A stretch of 64,000 bases of DNA. Origin: Streptomyces tirandamycinicus. Lineage in GTDB: Bacteria; Actinomycetota; Actinomycetes; Streptomycetales; Streptomycetaceae. Both the position numbers and the translations under genes were made by a program. The notes under the pieces are model-generated. The model ran no database searches. It saw nothing but the letters and a program-made list of their open reading frames with translations, and was not told the origin of the DNA. Every line of letters starts with the position of its first letter. Within the stretch, counting starts at the first letter, position 1. The DNA lies in NCBI RefSeq assembly GCF_003097515.1, contig NZ_CP029188.1, positions 7,112,531-7,176,530 on the forward strand, given 5' to 3'. This document shows positions 34,410 through 42,226 of this stretch, piece by piece.

Positions 34410-35018
34410 GTGGCCCATGACACTATCCGTGCCGTGAGCGTAGAGACGGCTGCACCGGCGGCCGCGGGAGGCGCCATCCCCGCGGCCGCCGTGGTGCGTA
34501 CGCCTGCCGGGGTGCTGCATCTGCTGCCGCCGGGGGATGCCGCGCCGCGGCTCCCGGTGTTCACCGTGCCGCTGCTGTGCAGCCCCGACCCGGCGGGGGC
34601 GCCGGCGGTCCGCCGGTACGGCGGTGAGTGGAACGGGCCGAAGGCGTGCCGGGCCTGCGTGAGGGTGTGGCGCGGTGACCCGGCACCGGTGGAGGCCGAG
34701 GCCCTGGAGCTGCCCGGCGCCGAGCCCGTCGAGCCTGCCGAGCGGCGGGTGCCATCGCTGCCGCGCGAGCATCGCGGCCGGCCGCTGGTCTGGTGCGACT
34801 GGGAGCCGCAACTGCGGCTGTCGCACTACTCCTCCGAGTGTGAGCACTGTGGGGACCCGGGCCCGGGGAAGATGGCGACCGGGCGGGGCCGGGAGCCGCT
34901 GGGCCGGTACGTGGCTTTCTGGTGCTCTGCCTGCGGGCATGCAAGAGCGTACGAGTGCGTCGAATCCTGGGATCTGCAGGTCATCTATGTAGAGCGGGGA
35001 ACCTCTGGGCGTCGTTGA
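34410..35018 (+). CDS. hypothetical protein with zinc knuckles
   Basis: A 202-aa protein; GTG 34410 has GAGGGG upstream, GTG 34434 is an alternative. It has VPLLCSPDP and KACRACVRVW in the first half, then SSECEHCGDPGPG and FWCSACGHARAYEC near the end: four Cys pairs suitable for two zinc sites. It follows the translocase closely and is likely co-transcribed. Function unknown. Confidence 0.55.
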   Translation: MAHDTIRAVSVETAAPAAAGGAIPAAAVVRTPAGVLHLLPPGDAAPRLPVFTVPLLCSPDPAGAPAVRRYGGEWNGPKACRACVRVWRGDPAPVEAEALELPGAEPVEPAERRVPSLPREHRGRPLVWCDWEPQLRLSHYSSECEHCGDPGPGKMATGRGREPLGRYVAFWCSACGHARAYECVESWDLQVIYVERGTSGRR

Positions 35019-35034
35019 TGGCAGGATCTCCGCC

Positions 35035-35238
35035 ATGGCTCGCATCGTCTTTGCGCTGAACAAGTCGCTCACGGATGAGCAGATCACTGCCGTGTACGAC
35101 CTTGCCGAGGAGTTCGAGGTCGGGGTCCATCTGTGGGGCAACACGCCCTCGCTCGCGCGTGACTCCTTCACCTGGGCGGTCGAGGGCAGCTTCCTCCAGA
35201 TCCGCCGGTTCAAGCGGGCTCTGGAGGCAATGCACTGA
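35035..35238 (+). CDS. small hypothetical protein
   Basis: A 67-aa protein (MARIVFALNKSLTDEQIT...) with a compact alpha/beta look and normal codon use. It sits 16 bp after the preceding gene. Not recognised. Confidence 0.5.
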   Translation: MARIVFALNKSLTDEQITAVYDLAEEFEVGVHLWGNTPSLARDSFTWAVEGSFLQIRRFKRALEAMH

Positions 35239-35316
35239 CCGGGCCGCCCGGAGGCTTGCGTAGCCGCGGGGCCGGGCGAGCGTTGACAAGTCTGGAGCCC
35301 GGCGCGAGCCGGGTTC

Positions 35317-35336
35317 TCCTAACAACCTTGTTTGAA
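35317..35336. promoter_or_regulatory. palindromic operator, copy 1
   Basis: TCCTAACAACCTTGTTTGAA, an imperfect inverted repeat (TAACAA-CC-TTGTTT) sharing its 14-bp core with 35941-35960. It lies 7 bp before ATG 35344. A TTGACA (35283-35288) and a CCCGGC-GCGA-GCCGGG hairpin (35298-35313) lie upstream. Confidence 0.6.
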
Positions 35337-35343
35337 GGGAGAC

Positions 35344-35946
35344 ATGGTGAGCGGCGAGCTAATGAAGCTGACATTCGCCATCGACGTAAAGCACGTGGCG
35401 CGGCTGACGGCAATCAAGAAAAAGCATCGTCGGGGCATGGCGGAATACACGGCCGATTTGGTTGCACGGGGGATGCCCCGGCCTGATGCGCAACTGGAGG
35501 CGCGGCGGCTCCGGCCAGAGCGGTGGCCGACGCTCGACACCATCGTGGCGCGCGCGATCGAGCAGCGTTTGGAGGAGGACGACTTGGCCGGCCCGTGGCG
35601 GCCGCTGACCCCCGCCGAGGAGGAGGGTGCGACGCTCATGGGCCGCGGGCCGGGCAAGAACTACCCGGGGTTCCTCAAGTACCGGGCCTACGAGCTTCCC
35701 TCTGACCTGGTGAAACGACTGCGTACGGCGTCGATCCGCGTCAGTGAGGGACCGCTGGACAAGCTGGATGCTCTGGGGCTGACGTATAACCGGCTCGACC
35801 TCAGCCCCGAGGAGAAGGACCAGCGGGAGGAGCTGATCGAGAAGGTGTACTCGGTGCCGCGGATCGCGCGCCAGGCCCTAGAGCGGTACGGGCCGTGGCC
35901 CCGCGAGGAGCGACCGCCGTCCGCTCCCCCAGCCGAGGATTTCTAA
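35344..35946 (+). CDS. hypothetical basic protein between two operators
   Basis: A 200-aa protein from ATG 35344 (AAGGGA upstream). The N-terminus reads MKLTFAIDVKHVARLTAIKK, and a basic RGMAEYTADLVARGM region follows. The C-terminal half has SPEEKDQREELIEKVYSVPR. Its gene begins at one operator copy and its stop codon TAA lies inside the other. It may itself be the DNA-binding autoregulator, although no clear helix-turn-helix is seen. Confidence 0.55.
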   Translation: MVSGELMKLTFAIDVKHVARLTAIKKKHRRGMAEYTADLVARGMPRPDAQLEARRLRPERWPTLDTIVARAIEQRLEEDDLAGPWRPLTPAEEEGATLMGRGPGKNYPGFLKYRAYELPSDLVKRLRTASIRVSEGPLDKLDALGLTYNRLDLSPEEKDQREELIEKVYSVPRIARQALERYGPWPREERPPSAPPAEDF

Positions 35947-35960
35947 CAACCTTGTTAGAA
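35941..35960. promoter_or_regulatory. palindromic operator, copy 2
   Basis: TTCTAACAACCTTGTTAGAA: 9-bp arms TTCTAACAA/TTGTTAGAA around CC, perfect. It overlaps the stop codon of the preceding gene and lies 126 bp before the next start (36086). The intervening 35961-36085 is AT-richer than its surroundings. Confidence 0.65.
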
Positions 35961-36085
35961 GAATCATTTAGCGCGACCTCCGAAAGCGGAGTATGCGGCG
36001 CAATTTCATTTCACCCTGCCGGGAATTGCGGAGGGTGTTTATGTGCGCTAGAAATGGCGCATTGATTCCCCGACGAGGAGGGCGC

Positions 36086-36382
36086 ATGAGTGCTGTTCGC
36101 GATAGAGGCCCGGTGCTGCACTACGGGCCGGACGGGACGCCGGCGGTGTACCGCGCGGGGCGGGCGCCGGAGCGCCTGGTTACGCGCAATCAGCTGCGTG
36201 CGGCCGGGCTGAGCGAGGCGGGGCTGAAGCCTGCGGCGTGGCTGCACTACAGCCCGCTGCACGGCATGTGCCCGCTGTACGAGCGGGCGCAGGCACGGCC
36301 GATTCGCCCGTTGACGGACCGGCAGCGGGCGGCCCTGGCGGCGGGCCGTCTGGTCCCGCAGGCCCGTCGCGAGGAGGGCTGA
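36086..36382 (+). CDS. RRQRL-motif-like hypothetical protein
   Basis: A 98-aa protein from ATG 36086 with GAGGAG upstream. The sequence RLVTRNQLRAAGLSEAGLKP followed by RPLTDRQRAALAAGR resembles small RRQRL-motif zinc-binding proteins common next to Streptomyces conjugation genes. The usual C-terminal Cys residues are missing, so the similarity is partial. Confidence 0.5.
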   Translation: MSAVRDRGPVLHYGPDGTPAVYRAGRAPERLVTRNQLRAAGLSEAGLKPAAWLHYSPLHGMCPLYERAQARPIRPLTDRQRAALAAGRLVPQARREEG

Positions 36383-36669
36383 TGACGCAGATCCGGCTCA
36401 TGGACTCCGACCCGGGGAAGGCCGAGCGCACCGCGGCCGCCGTGCAGCGGGCGCTGGAGGCCTCGCCTGAAGTGGTTGTCGGGAACGTGGCGATGGTGCC
36501 GAACAAGCGCGGACCGGGTGCGCGCTGGTACATGGAGGTTCTGCTGCTGGAGGCTCGCGGCTCGGCGGCCCGCGGCGAGGACCAGGAGGTGACTGTGGAG
36601 CGGGACGACGCGCGGCCGCGGTCTTCCCGGCGGGCGCTGCCGCGCGGCGGCCGTACGCTGAGATCGTGA
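36382..36669 (+). CDS. hypothetical protein
   Basis: A 95-aa protein whose ATG overlaps the preceding stop (TGATG). A folded N-terminal half (IRLMDSDPGKAERTAAAVQR, WYMEVLLLEA) is followed by an Arg-rich, likely disordered tail. Not recognised. The Ku gene starts 32 bp later. Confidence 0.5.
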   Translation: MTQIRLMDSDPGKAERTAAAVQRALEASPEVVVGNVAMVPNKRGPGARWYMEVLLLEARGSAARGEDQEVTVERDDARPRSSRRALPRGGRTLRS

Positions 36670-36701
36670 CCAGGTAGCCGGGGGTGGGTCTGGAGGTACG
36701 T

Positions 36702-37499
36702 ATGCCTGCCCCACTGGCCAGCACCGCTGTGACCTTCGGGCTTGTGAGCATCCCGGTGCAGATCGTGGCTGCCACTGAAGATCACTCAGTTCGGTTCCGG
36801 CAGATTCACCGCAGCGATGGTGGGCAGGTCCGAATCCAGAAGAGGTGCGAGGTCTGCGGGCAGGTGCTGCGGCTGGACGAGATCGGCCGCGGCTGGGAGA
36901 TGCCGGACGGCTCGGTGCTGCCGATCACCGACGAGGACTTGGACTCCATCCCGCTGTCGAGCGTCCACGCCATCGAGATCGTCGCGTTCGTCCCCGCGGC
37001 CTCGATCGACCCGGTGAGAGTCGGATCGGCGTACTTCCTCGTGGCTCGCGAGGCCATCTCAGCCAAGCCGTACACGTTGATCAGGCGGGCGCTGGAGAGG
37101 AACCGGAAGGTAGCCATCGCGCGGTACGTGCTGCGCGACCGTGAGCGTCTCGGGATGCTCCGCGTCCGCGATGACGTGTTGGTGCTTCAGCGGCTGCTGT
37201 GGCCCGACGAGGTTCGCGATCCCGCTGCTGTTGCGCCGCGGGCGCAGGTTGCGATCCTCGAGGACGAGATGGCCGCGGCCATCGAGCTCATCGACGCGCT
37301 CACCACCGACGACCTCTCGGGCTACCGCGACCGCTACCGCGATGCTCTGGAGTCACTCATCGACGCCAAGGCCGAAGGCGGCCGGCTGGCCCCGCCCGAG
37401 CGCCTCCCGGAGCGGGCAGTGGACTTGATGGCAGCGCTGCAGGCGTCCGTGCGAGAGGCCAGGGAGCGGCGCGGCGAAGTGTCAGGTGAGCCGGAGTGA
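36702..37499 (+). CDS. ku: bacterial Ku, DNA end-binding protein
   Basis: A 265-aa protein. ATG 36702 has GGAGG upstream. Ku signature: ASTAVTFGLVSIPVQIVAAT at the N-terminus, then VRFRQIHRSDGGQVRIQKRC, with the CxxC of RCEVCGQVL, DEDLDSIPLSS and PVRVGSAYFLVA. The basic-acidic C-terminus is short. Ku rings bind double-strand ends for non-homologous joining. No ligase D gene is adjacent. On a linear mobile element it might protect ends or influence host repair. Confidence 0.9.
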   Translation: MPAPLASTAVTFGLVSIPVQIVAATEDHSVRFRQIHRSDGGQVRIQKRCEVCGQVLRLDEIGRGWEMPDGSVLPITDEDLDSIPLSSVHAIEIVAFVPAASIDPVRVGSAYFLVAREAISAKPYTLIRRALERNRKVAIARYVLRDRERLGMLRVRDDVLVLQRLLWPDEVRDPAAVAPRAQVAILEDEMAAAIELIDALTTDDLSGYRDRYRDALESLIDAKAEGGRLAPPERLPERAVDLMAALQASVREARERRGEVSGEPE

Positions 37500-37691
37500 C
37501 CGGTGACGGTGGGGGTCCCGGGCCAGCACCCCGACGTGCTCCAGGCGCCGGACCTGGTACCAGGCGGAGCTGCTGCTTCTCAATCCCACCGCGTCGGCGA
37601 TCTCGCGCATCGTGGGGGCTTCGCCGGTGTCGGCGATGTGTTCCCGGATGGCGCGGAGGATGTGGCGCTGCCGGTCGGTGATGTCTTGCAT
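37482..37691 (-). CDS. LexA-type winged-helix DNA-binding protein (DNA-binding domain only)
   Basis: A 69-aa protein: DITDRQRHILRAIREHIADT then PTMREIADAVGLRSSSSAWYQ, the LexA N-terminal winged helix. The autoprotease domain is absent and the frame ends normally, so it is a compact repressor rather than LexA itself. Its 3' end overlaps the convergent Ku gene by 18 bp. Confidence 0.75.
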   Translation of the reverse strand: MQDITDRQRHILRAIREHIADTGEAPTMREIADAVGLRSSSSAWYQVRRLEHVGVLARDPHRHRSLRLT

Positions 37692-37749
37692 CTCCTCATG
37701 GGCTCACATGTTCGATTTGCGGGGCAAGTTCCCGCACCGGTGATGCCGC

Positions 37750-38073
37750 CTACCGTCCAAAGCGCGCCCGGCCCGGGCTGCTGCCCGGCTTCTCCGGCAC
37801 CACTACCTCCGCCCGATGCTCCTCGTACGGGAAGTAGTCCTCCGTCGTGGCCAGTGCCGGGTGCTCGTCGTACACGGCGTTCTCCAGAGCCCTGCGCGCC
37901 GCATAGAGCGCGTCGATCGCCACCTGCAACTGCTCCGCCGGAAACGCCCTCGGTCCTCTCCGCGGGTACGCGTTCATCAACGCGGTCTGCTCGTGCATCA
38001 ACTGGGTCTGTACTCCGGAGAGGACCTGGCCGATGCGCAGGTGCTCGGGGTGCGGGAGACCGCGCTTCGTCAT
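37750..38073 (-). CDS. hypothetical protein
   Basis: A 107-aa protein from ATG 38073. It contains HLRIGQVLSGVQTQLMHEQT and AIDALYAARRALENAVYDEH, and appears helical. It lies 58 bp upstream of the LexA-type gene in the same direction. Not recognised. Confidence 0.5.
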   Translation of the reverse strand: MTKRGLPHPEHLRIGQVLSGVQTQLMHEQTALMNAYPRRGPRAFPAEQLQVAIDALYAARRALENAVYDEHPALATTEDYFPYEEHRAEVVVPEKPGSSPGRARFGR

Positions 38074-38159
38074 CTCGTGTTCCTCGGTTCGGGGTGGGGC
38101 GCAGCGTACCGCTCGCTCAACTGACCGGTGCTTAGTACGGTCCGCCAGCGGTGATGTGT

Positions 38160-38197
38160 GGCGGCCCCGCGTACGTGCGATTGGCCACGGGGCCGCC
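38160..38197. terminator. hairpin in the 38074-38319 gap
   Basis: GGCGGCCCCG (38160-38169) pairs with CGGGGCCGCC (38188-38197). It lies in a divergent intergenic region, so it may be a regulatory hairpin rather than a terminator. The rest of the gap shows nothing recognised. Confidence 0.4.
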
Positions 38198-38319
38198 GGC
38201 CCGCAGTCCTGTCCGAGCGGGCGCACCTGCGACTGTACGGCCAGGCAAGGCCGGGCGCCCGTGGACGGATCTGACTCGAACCAGCCTGCTGGCCCGAGCG
38301 CCGGCAGTAGGGTGCCGCC

Positions 38320-38784
38320 ATGAGCGACCAGCCGACACCGCCCCCCGTTGAAAGCACGGACGACCTGCCGCCGTTGAAGCCGGAGGAGATGCCGTCCGAG
38401 CTGAAGGACGCGCGGCGCCGGATGAGTCAGCGCGGTCCCGTCGTGGACATGGGCACTGGGGAGACCGTGGCCGAGGCGGGTCGACTCGCCGGGGAGAAGC
38501 CGGCCGGCGGCCTCGTGGCGTGCAGTGAGTGCGCACGGGCTGTTGCGCTGGGCTGGTGGGGCAGTATCTCCCGCCACCTCGGTGCCCCGGACGCTCCTGT
38601 GTGCGTGCTGTGCAGCGAAGGCGAAGCGACACTCAGCGCCGAGGAGTGGTTCAGCCTCACCGCTCAGCTCGTTGTGCAGCGCACCAGGGACGGGCAGCGG
38701 CGCACCTGGCGGGATGATGCGCTGGTGGGGATCGGCGCGGTCAATCCCGAGAGCCTGCGGCGTCCCCCGGGTGACGAGAGCTGA
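38320..38784 (+). CDS. hypothetical protein with CxxC pairs
   Basis: A 154-aa protein. A disordered acidic start (PPLKPEEMPSELKDARRRMS) is followed by VACSECARAVALGW and PVCVLCSEGEA, two CxxC motifs of a likely zinc finger. Function unknown. Confidence 0.5.
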   Translation: MSDQPTPPPVESTDDLPPLKPEEMPSELKDARRRMSQRGPVVDMGTGETVAEAGRLAGEKPAGGLVACSECARAVALGWWGSISRHLGAPDAPVCVLCSEGEATLSAEEWFSLTAQLVVQRTRDGQRRTWRDDALVGIGAVNPESLRRPPGDES

Positions 38785-38810
38785 GCGGGACGACGCCCAG
38801 ACGCAGCGGT

Positions 38811-39254
38811 GTGGCTGGGGCGCTCGGGCTGGCCGCTGTGCTGCTGGCGGCCGCAGGGTGTGCCGCCCAGGCCGGCGACGAAAGGCCTACGCCCACCGAT
38901 CTGCCGACGGTGCCTCGCACCGAGCGCTTCACTTTGCGGGTCCCTCAGCACGATCACATGGCGTCGGTCAGCTTCACCACGGTGAACGTGACGATGACGT
39001 GCCAGACCTCGGGCCTCGCGGTGACCCTGGAGTCGCAGGAGTCGCGCAATGACCTGTTGCTGACGGTGAACATGGACCCCGTCAAGGCCACCAACGCGGT
39101 CCGGGACTGGGAACAGGTGCATGCCGATGTGCGCGCGGATGTGCCATGGCGCCGCGTTGCCGCGCCATGGACGTGCGTGAACGGGCTGGATCACGTCCTC
39201 ACCGTCGAGGTCATGACGGCGAGGCAGCGCGAGCAGTACGGCCTCGACGAATGA
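38811..39254 (+). CDS. putative lipoprotein
   Basis: A protein of at least 147 aa with a hydrophobic core ALGLAAVLLAAAGCAAQ ending in a lipobox (AAGC). The basic n-region (PRRS) lies upstream of GTG 38811 in the same frame, and no ATG or GTG is found before a stop at 38772. The true start is therefore uncertain, perhaps a non-canonical codon such as CTG 38781. The mature part contains VTMTCQTSGLAVTLESQ and a pair of Cys. Likely surface-exposed; function unknown. Confidence 0.55.
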   Translation: MAGALGLAAVLLAAAGCAAQAGDERPTPTDLPTVPRTERFTLRVPQHDHMASVSFTTVNVTMTCQTSGLAVTLESQESRNDLLLTVNMDPVKATNAVRDWEQVHADVRADVPWRRVAAPWTCVNGLDHVLTVEVMTARQREQYGLDE

Positions 39255-39260
39255 CGGGGC

Positions 39261-39554
39261 TCAGTCGACCTGGGCGAGCCAGGGCTTGCAGCCCGAGGTC
39301 TTGAAGAAGTCGCCCTCCTTGAGCTCCACGATGGCGCTGCCGGTCGTGTAGTCGTTGGCGAGGATGCTGCTGTTGCTGCCGCTGGCGTCGCTCATGCGCG
39401 CCCAGTAGCAGCCGCCGGCGCTGTCGGGGCCTTTGGTCTTGTAGGTGCCGGGGGCGAGGTATTCGTCATCGAGGGCCTCGGTCATGTCCTCGTAGTCCGG
39501 CGTGTTCTCGGTGACCTCGTAGGTGCCGGGCTGGATGCCGAGGGTTTCGCCCAT
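39261..39554 (-). pseudogene. secreted-protein gene lacking its signal peptide
   Basis: The protein from ATG 39554 (97 aa) resembles the mature part of a common Streptomyces secreted family: APGTYKTKGPDSAGGCYWAR and a Cys-containing end FFKTSGCKPWL. No signal peptide precedes it. A hydrophobic stretch (ELIVVGLAAT) appears just upstream in another frame, suggesting a frameshift or truncated 5' end. The telomere-like palindromes begin 67 bp beyond, so the gene was probably cut by the same rearrangement. Confidence 0.5.
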
Positions 39555-39620
39555 GGCCGCGTGGCAGCCAGCCCCACGACGATGAGTTCGGCACTTCATG
39601 GACGAGTTGGAGGCCGATAC

Positions 39621-39692
39621 TGTATCGCTGCGCGATACACAAGCGGGCGGCCCCGCTCCGCGGGGCCGCCCGCTTCCGCTCCGCGGAAGCGG
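39621..39692. repeat. telomere-type palindromes (internal, fossil telomere candidate)
   Basis: Three packed hairpins: TGTATCGC-TGC-GCGATACA (39621-39639, 8-bp arms); AAGCGGGCGGCCCCGC (39641-39656) with perfect complement 39660-39675 around TCC; CCGCTTCCGC (39670-39679) with 39683-39692 around TCC. Hairpins of this form (ATCGCTGCGCGAT and G/C stems closed by 3-nt loops) make up Streptomyces telomeres. The order matches a terminus on the left with the replicon running right; the outermost palindrome is missing. Confidence 0.75.
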
Positions 39693-39805
39693 ACACGGCT
39701 CGCTCCGCTCCCCGAACCCGAGGATGGCTCGCTCCGCTCACCAACCACCCGCAGCACTCCACACCACGCAAGCGAAGCCCAGCACTCCACACCACCCAAA
39801 CCACC

Positions 39806-39828
39806 ACGCCCGCGCTCCGCGCGGGCGT
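39806..39828. repeat. further telomere-type hairpin
   Basis: ACGCCCGCGC-TCC-GCGCGGGCGT, 10-bp arms and the same TCC loop as the hairpins at 39641-39692. Between them CTCGCTCCGCTC occurs twice (39699-39710 and 39729-39740). The rest of 39830-40099 contains no supported gene. Confidence 0.65.
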
Positions 39829-40099
39829 ACACAACGCTCCGCTGTGACAAACCGTCAAAGCCTTACTCCATACAGGCCATGACAGAACACCAGACCATCA
39901 GGCCGGCCACCCCCACTCCCATGCGCCGCTACCAGAACAGCAATGACAGGCCATCAAAAGCCTCATGTCGAAAGTCCGCACCCACACGCCGTAGAAGAAG
40001 GATGCATCAAAACAAAAAGCAGATAAGAACTGGACCACCCTGCCCCATCTACCTTCGACTCGAGTGCTCCACACCACCAAACACACCAACTGCAGGCAA

Positions 40100-41434
40100 T
40101 CAGCCGGTCTCTCGACGGTGCACCACCATCGGCACACGAATGGGGTACGCCATGGAAGCGACTGCCTCCGCCGGCGGCTTACTGCCCGGGACAGAGCGAA
40201 ACTTCCAACGCGGCAGGATGGTAGCCAGAAAGATGGTCGCTTCGAGCCAGGCGAACTTGTCGCCGATGCACTTCCGGCTACCCGCGCCAAAGGGAACGAC
40301 GTGATGCCGAGGACGCACCGCCATGTGCTCCGGTAGCCAGCGATCAGGGTCGAAGCGGTCGGGATCCGGGTACAGCTCCGGGTCCCGATGCATCGCATAG
40401 GGACTGAAAAGAACCTCAGTTCCCACAGGAATTCCGTAGCCACCGATGACGACGGGCTCCACTGAGCGTCGCATGAGCGTCGTCACACCGTGAAGCCGGA
40501 TCACTTCGTCCAGGACGCGTGTGATGGCGGGCAGGCTCCGTACATCAGCGAAGGTGACAGGTCGGGAACCGACAGTCTTGCTGATCTCCGTGAGGATTTC
40601 TTCTTCGACATCGGGACGTTGGCCGATGTGGTACATGGCCCAAGCGAGTGTGGAGGCGGTGGTCTCACTGCCGGCGAAGAGCATGGTGGCGAGCTCGTCT
40701 CGAACTTCTTCGTCGGTCATGCCGACTCCCGTGTCGTCCCGTGCTGACAGCAACAGGGACAGCAAGTCGGAACGGCTTTCGGGGTTGGAGGTGCGGGTGG
40801 TGGCGATGACCTCCTCGATCACGGCGCGCATACGGGTTACGGAGCGGTCGAACGACCGCCAGATCGGCAAGCCGTCCAGAGCTTTGGGGGCGAGGGCCCG
40901 GTGGAGCATGGTGCGGAGGATGATCGGGAGGTCTTCCCGGACCGACTCGACCGCAGGCCGACCGATGTCGGCGCTGAAAATGGTCGCGGCAAGGGTCTCG
41001 ATGGTGAAGCTTCCCGCGGCTTGGGCGGCATCAATCGACTGGCCGTCGTGCCAGGAATCCGCGAGCATCCGCGAGCGGTCGGCCATGACGCTTGCGTAGC
41101 CCTCAAGGCGCTCTTTGTAGAACATCGGCTGGATGAGGCGCCGGTTGCGGATATGTGTCGCGCCTTCGCTGTTCCCGATTCCGTTGCCGACCAGTGGCCT
41201 CAGGCGGTCGAAGAGCCGACCTTTCCTGAAGGACTTGCCCTTCTTGACCAGGATCTCGGTGATCGCGTCGGGGGTGGTGACCACGACCACCGGCATGGTG
41301 CCGATGTCGAGGCGGAGCACGGGCCCTTCGCCGTGGAGGGCTCTGAGGACTCCCAGTGGGTTGAGCAGCAGGCGCGGGACATGCCCGAGTCCGGGAACAC
41401 GGCCCTTCGCGCGCGGTATGGAGTCCAGTGACAC
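40100..41434 (-). CDS. cytochrome P450
   Basis: A 444-aa P450 from GTG 41434 (GAGAGGA upstream). I-helix oxygen motif LFAGSETTAS near residue 245; K-helix ExxR as DEVIRLHG near 305; heme loop FGAGSRKCIGDKFAW near 390. The overall pattern resembles terpenoid-hydroxylating actinobacterial P450s (pentalenene-oxygenase-like), but the substrate cannot be read. No terpene synthase, ferredoxin or reductase gene is nearby. Confidence 0.85.
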   Translation of the reverse strand: MSLDSIPRAKGRVPGLGHVPRLLLNPLGVLRALHGEGPVLRLDIGTMPVVVVTTPDAITEILVKKGKSFRKGRLFDRLRPLVGNGIGNSEGATHIRNRRLIQPMFYKERLEGYASVMADRSRMLADSWHDGQSIDAAQAAGSFTIETLAATIFSADIGRPAVESVREDLPIILRTMLHRALAPKALDGLPIWRSFDRSVTRMRAVIEEVIATTRTSNPESRSDLLSLLLSARDDTGVGMTDEEVRDELATMLFAGSETTASTLAWAMYHIGQRPDVEEEILTEISKTVGSRPVTFADVRSLPAITRVLDEVIRLHGVTTLMRRSVEPVVIGGYGIPVGTEVLFSPYAMHRDPELYPDPDRFDPDRWLPEHMAVRPRHHVVPFGAGSRKCIGDKFAWLEATIFLATILPRWKFRSVPGSKPPAEAVASMAYPIRVPMVVHRRETG

Positions 41435-42226
41435 GGTGAAGTCCTCTCGCAAGACACCTTCACGCCGGTCCCCAGCAGCGACGGCATGTCAGGTGGCGTG
41501 CACACGCCGTCAGCCGGGCCAGCCGGAGTGATCCCGTCCGGCGCATACTATGCGTGCTTGATCGTTTTCCAACAGGGGCACCGGGCAATCTCAAGTTCCG
41601 TTCCAGGTCTGGTATCTCCCCGGGTTCGACCCAGCGCGGTGGGCGGAGAGGTTCCTGGGGGCGATGGCCGAGGGGGTGCCGGAAGCGACTGTGTGCGGCA
41701 GAGAGGGGCGGTCTCGGCTGCCAACGGGCTCCACGGCGGCCGACACCGCCCTGGGGCGCAGCGGGGGCCTCAGAGCCGCTCCTCGGGCGGTTGGGCGGCG
41801 CGCCGGGGCTCGTCTACTGGTGCTTCCCTCTCATCGGGCGGATCGCTGCTTGAGAGACCGTCTGCCAGACGCTGAACGGTTCTGTCGCCCGCCTGCCGAG
41901 TCCAGGTCGTGGTCACTGCTGAGGGGCGCCAGGGGATGCCGGAGCCTTGAAGCTCGCAAGGCTGGTGCCGGACGGCAGGGATCCACCCGTGGCTCTGCCG
42001 GTGTTCGACACGATGCATCGAGTGGTTGACTGCACAACTGTCGTACCTTGAAGAGACTCTGACGGCCAGTCGGGCGTTTCGGCGTGGAAGATATGCTGCC
42101 CCTGCGCTGCCGATCTTGCTCGATGGACCGGCGGTACGGGACTGCTACCCGCGGTCCGCAGCGACGTTCATGAGCGCCCCCGGTCGGCCTTCGTGACAGG
42201 GGTGCTCTCACATCACCGGAGGCCCC
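41435..42226. other. 792-bp region between the two P450 genes; possible gene remnant
   Basis: No complete gene is supported. A plus-frame segment at 41601-41693 reads QVWYLPGFDPARWAERF with G/C-rich third positions and faintly resembles a LysR-type substrate-binding domain; it has no start and soon degenerates. The 5' ends of both P450 genes face this region, so their promoters must be here. Confidence 0.35.

Noticed and set aside
37482..37691. Full LexA repressor
   Set aside because: Only the N-terminal winged helix is encoded; the autocleavage domain with its Ser/Lys pair is missing.
38270..38300. Possible tRNA T-arm on the minus strand (GGTTCGAGTC)
   Set aside because: The flanking stem does not pair and no anticodon or acceptor arm is found; it lies in the leader of a protein gene.
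41486..42029. Plus-strand ORFs between the P450 genes
   Set aside because: Arg/Gly/Ala-rich translations without ribosome sites or motifs; only a short segment near 41601 looks protein-like, and it is broken.
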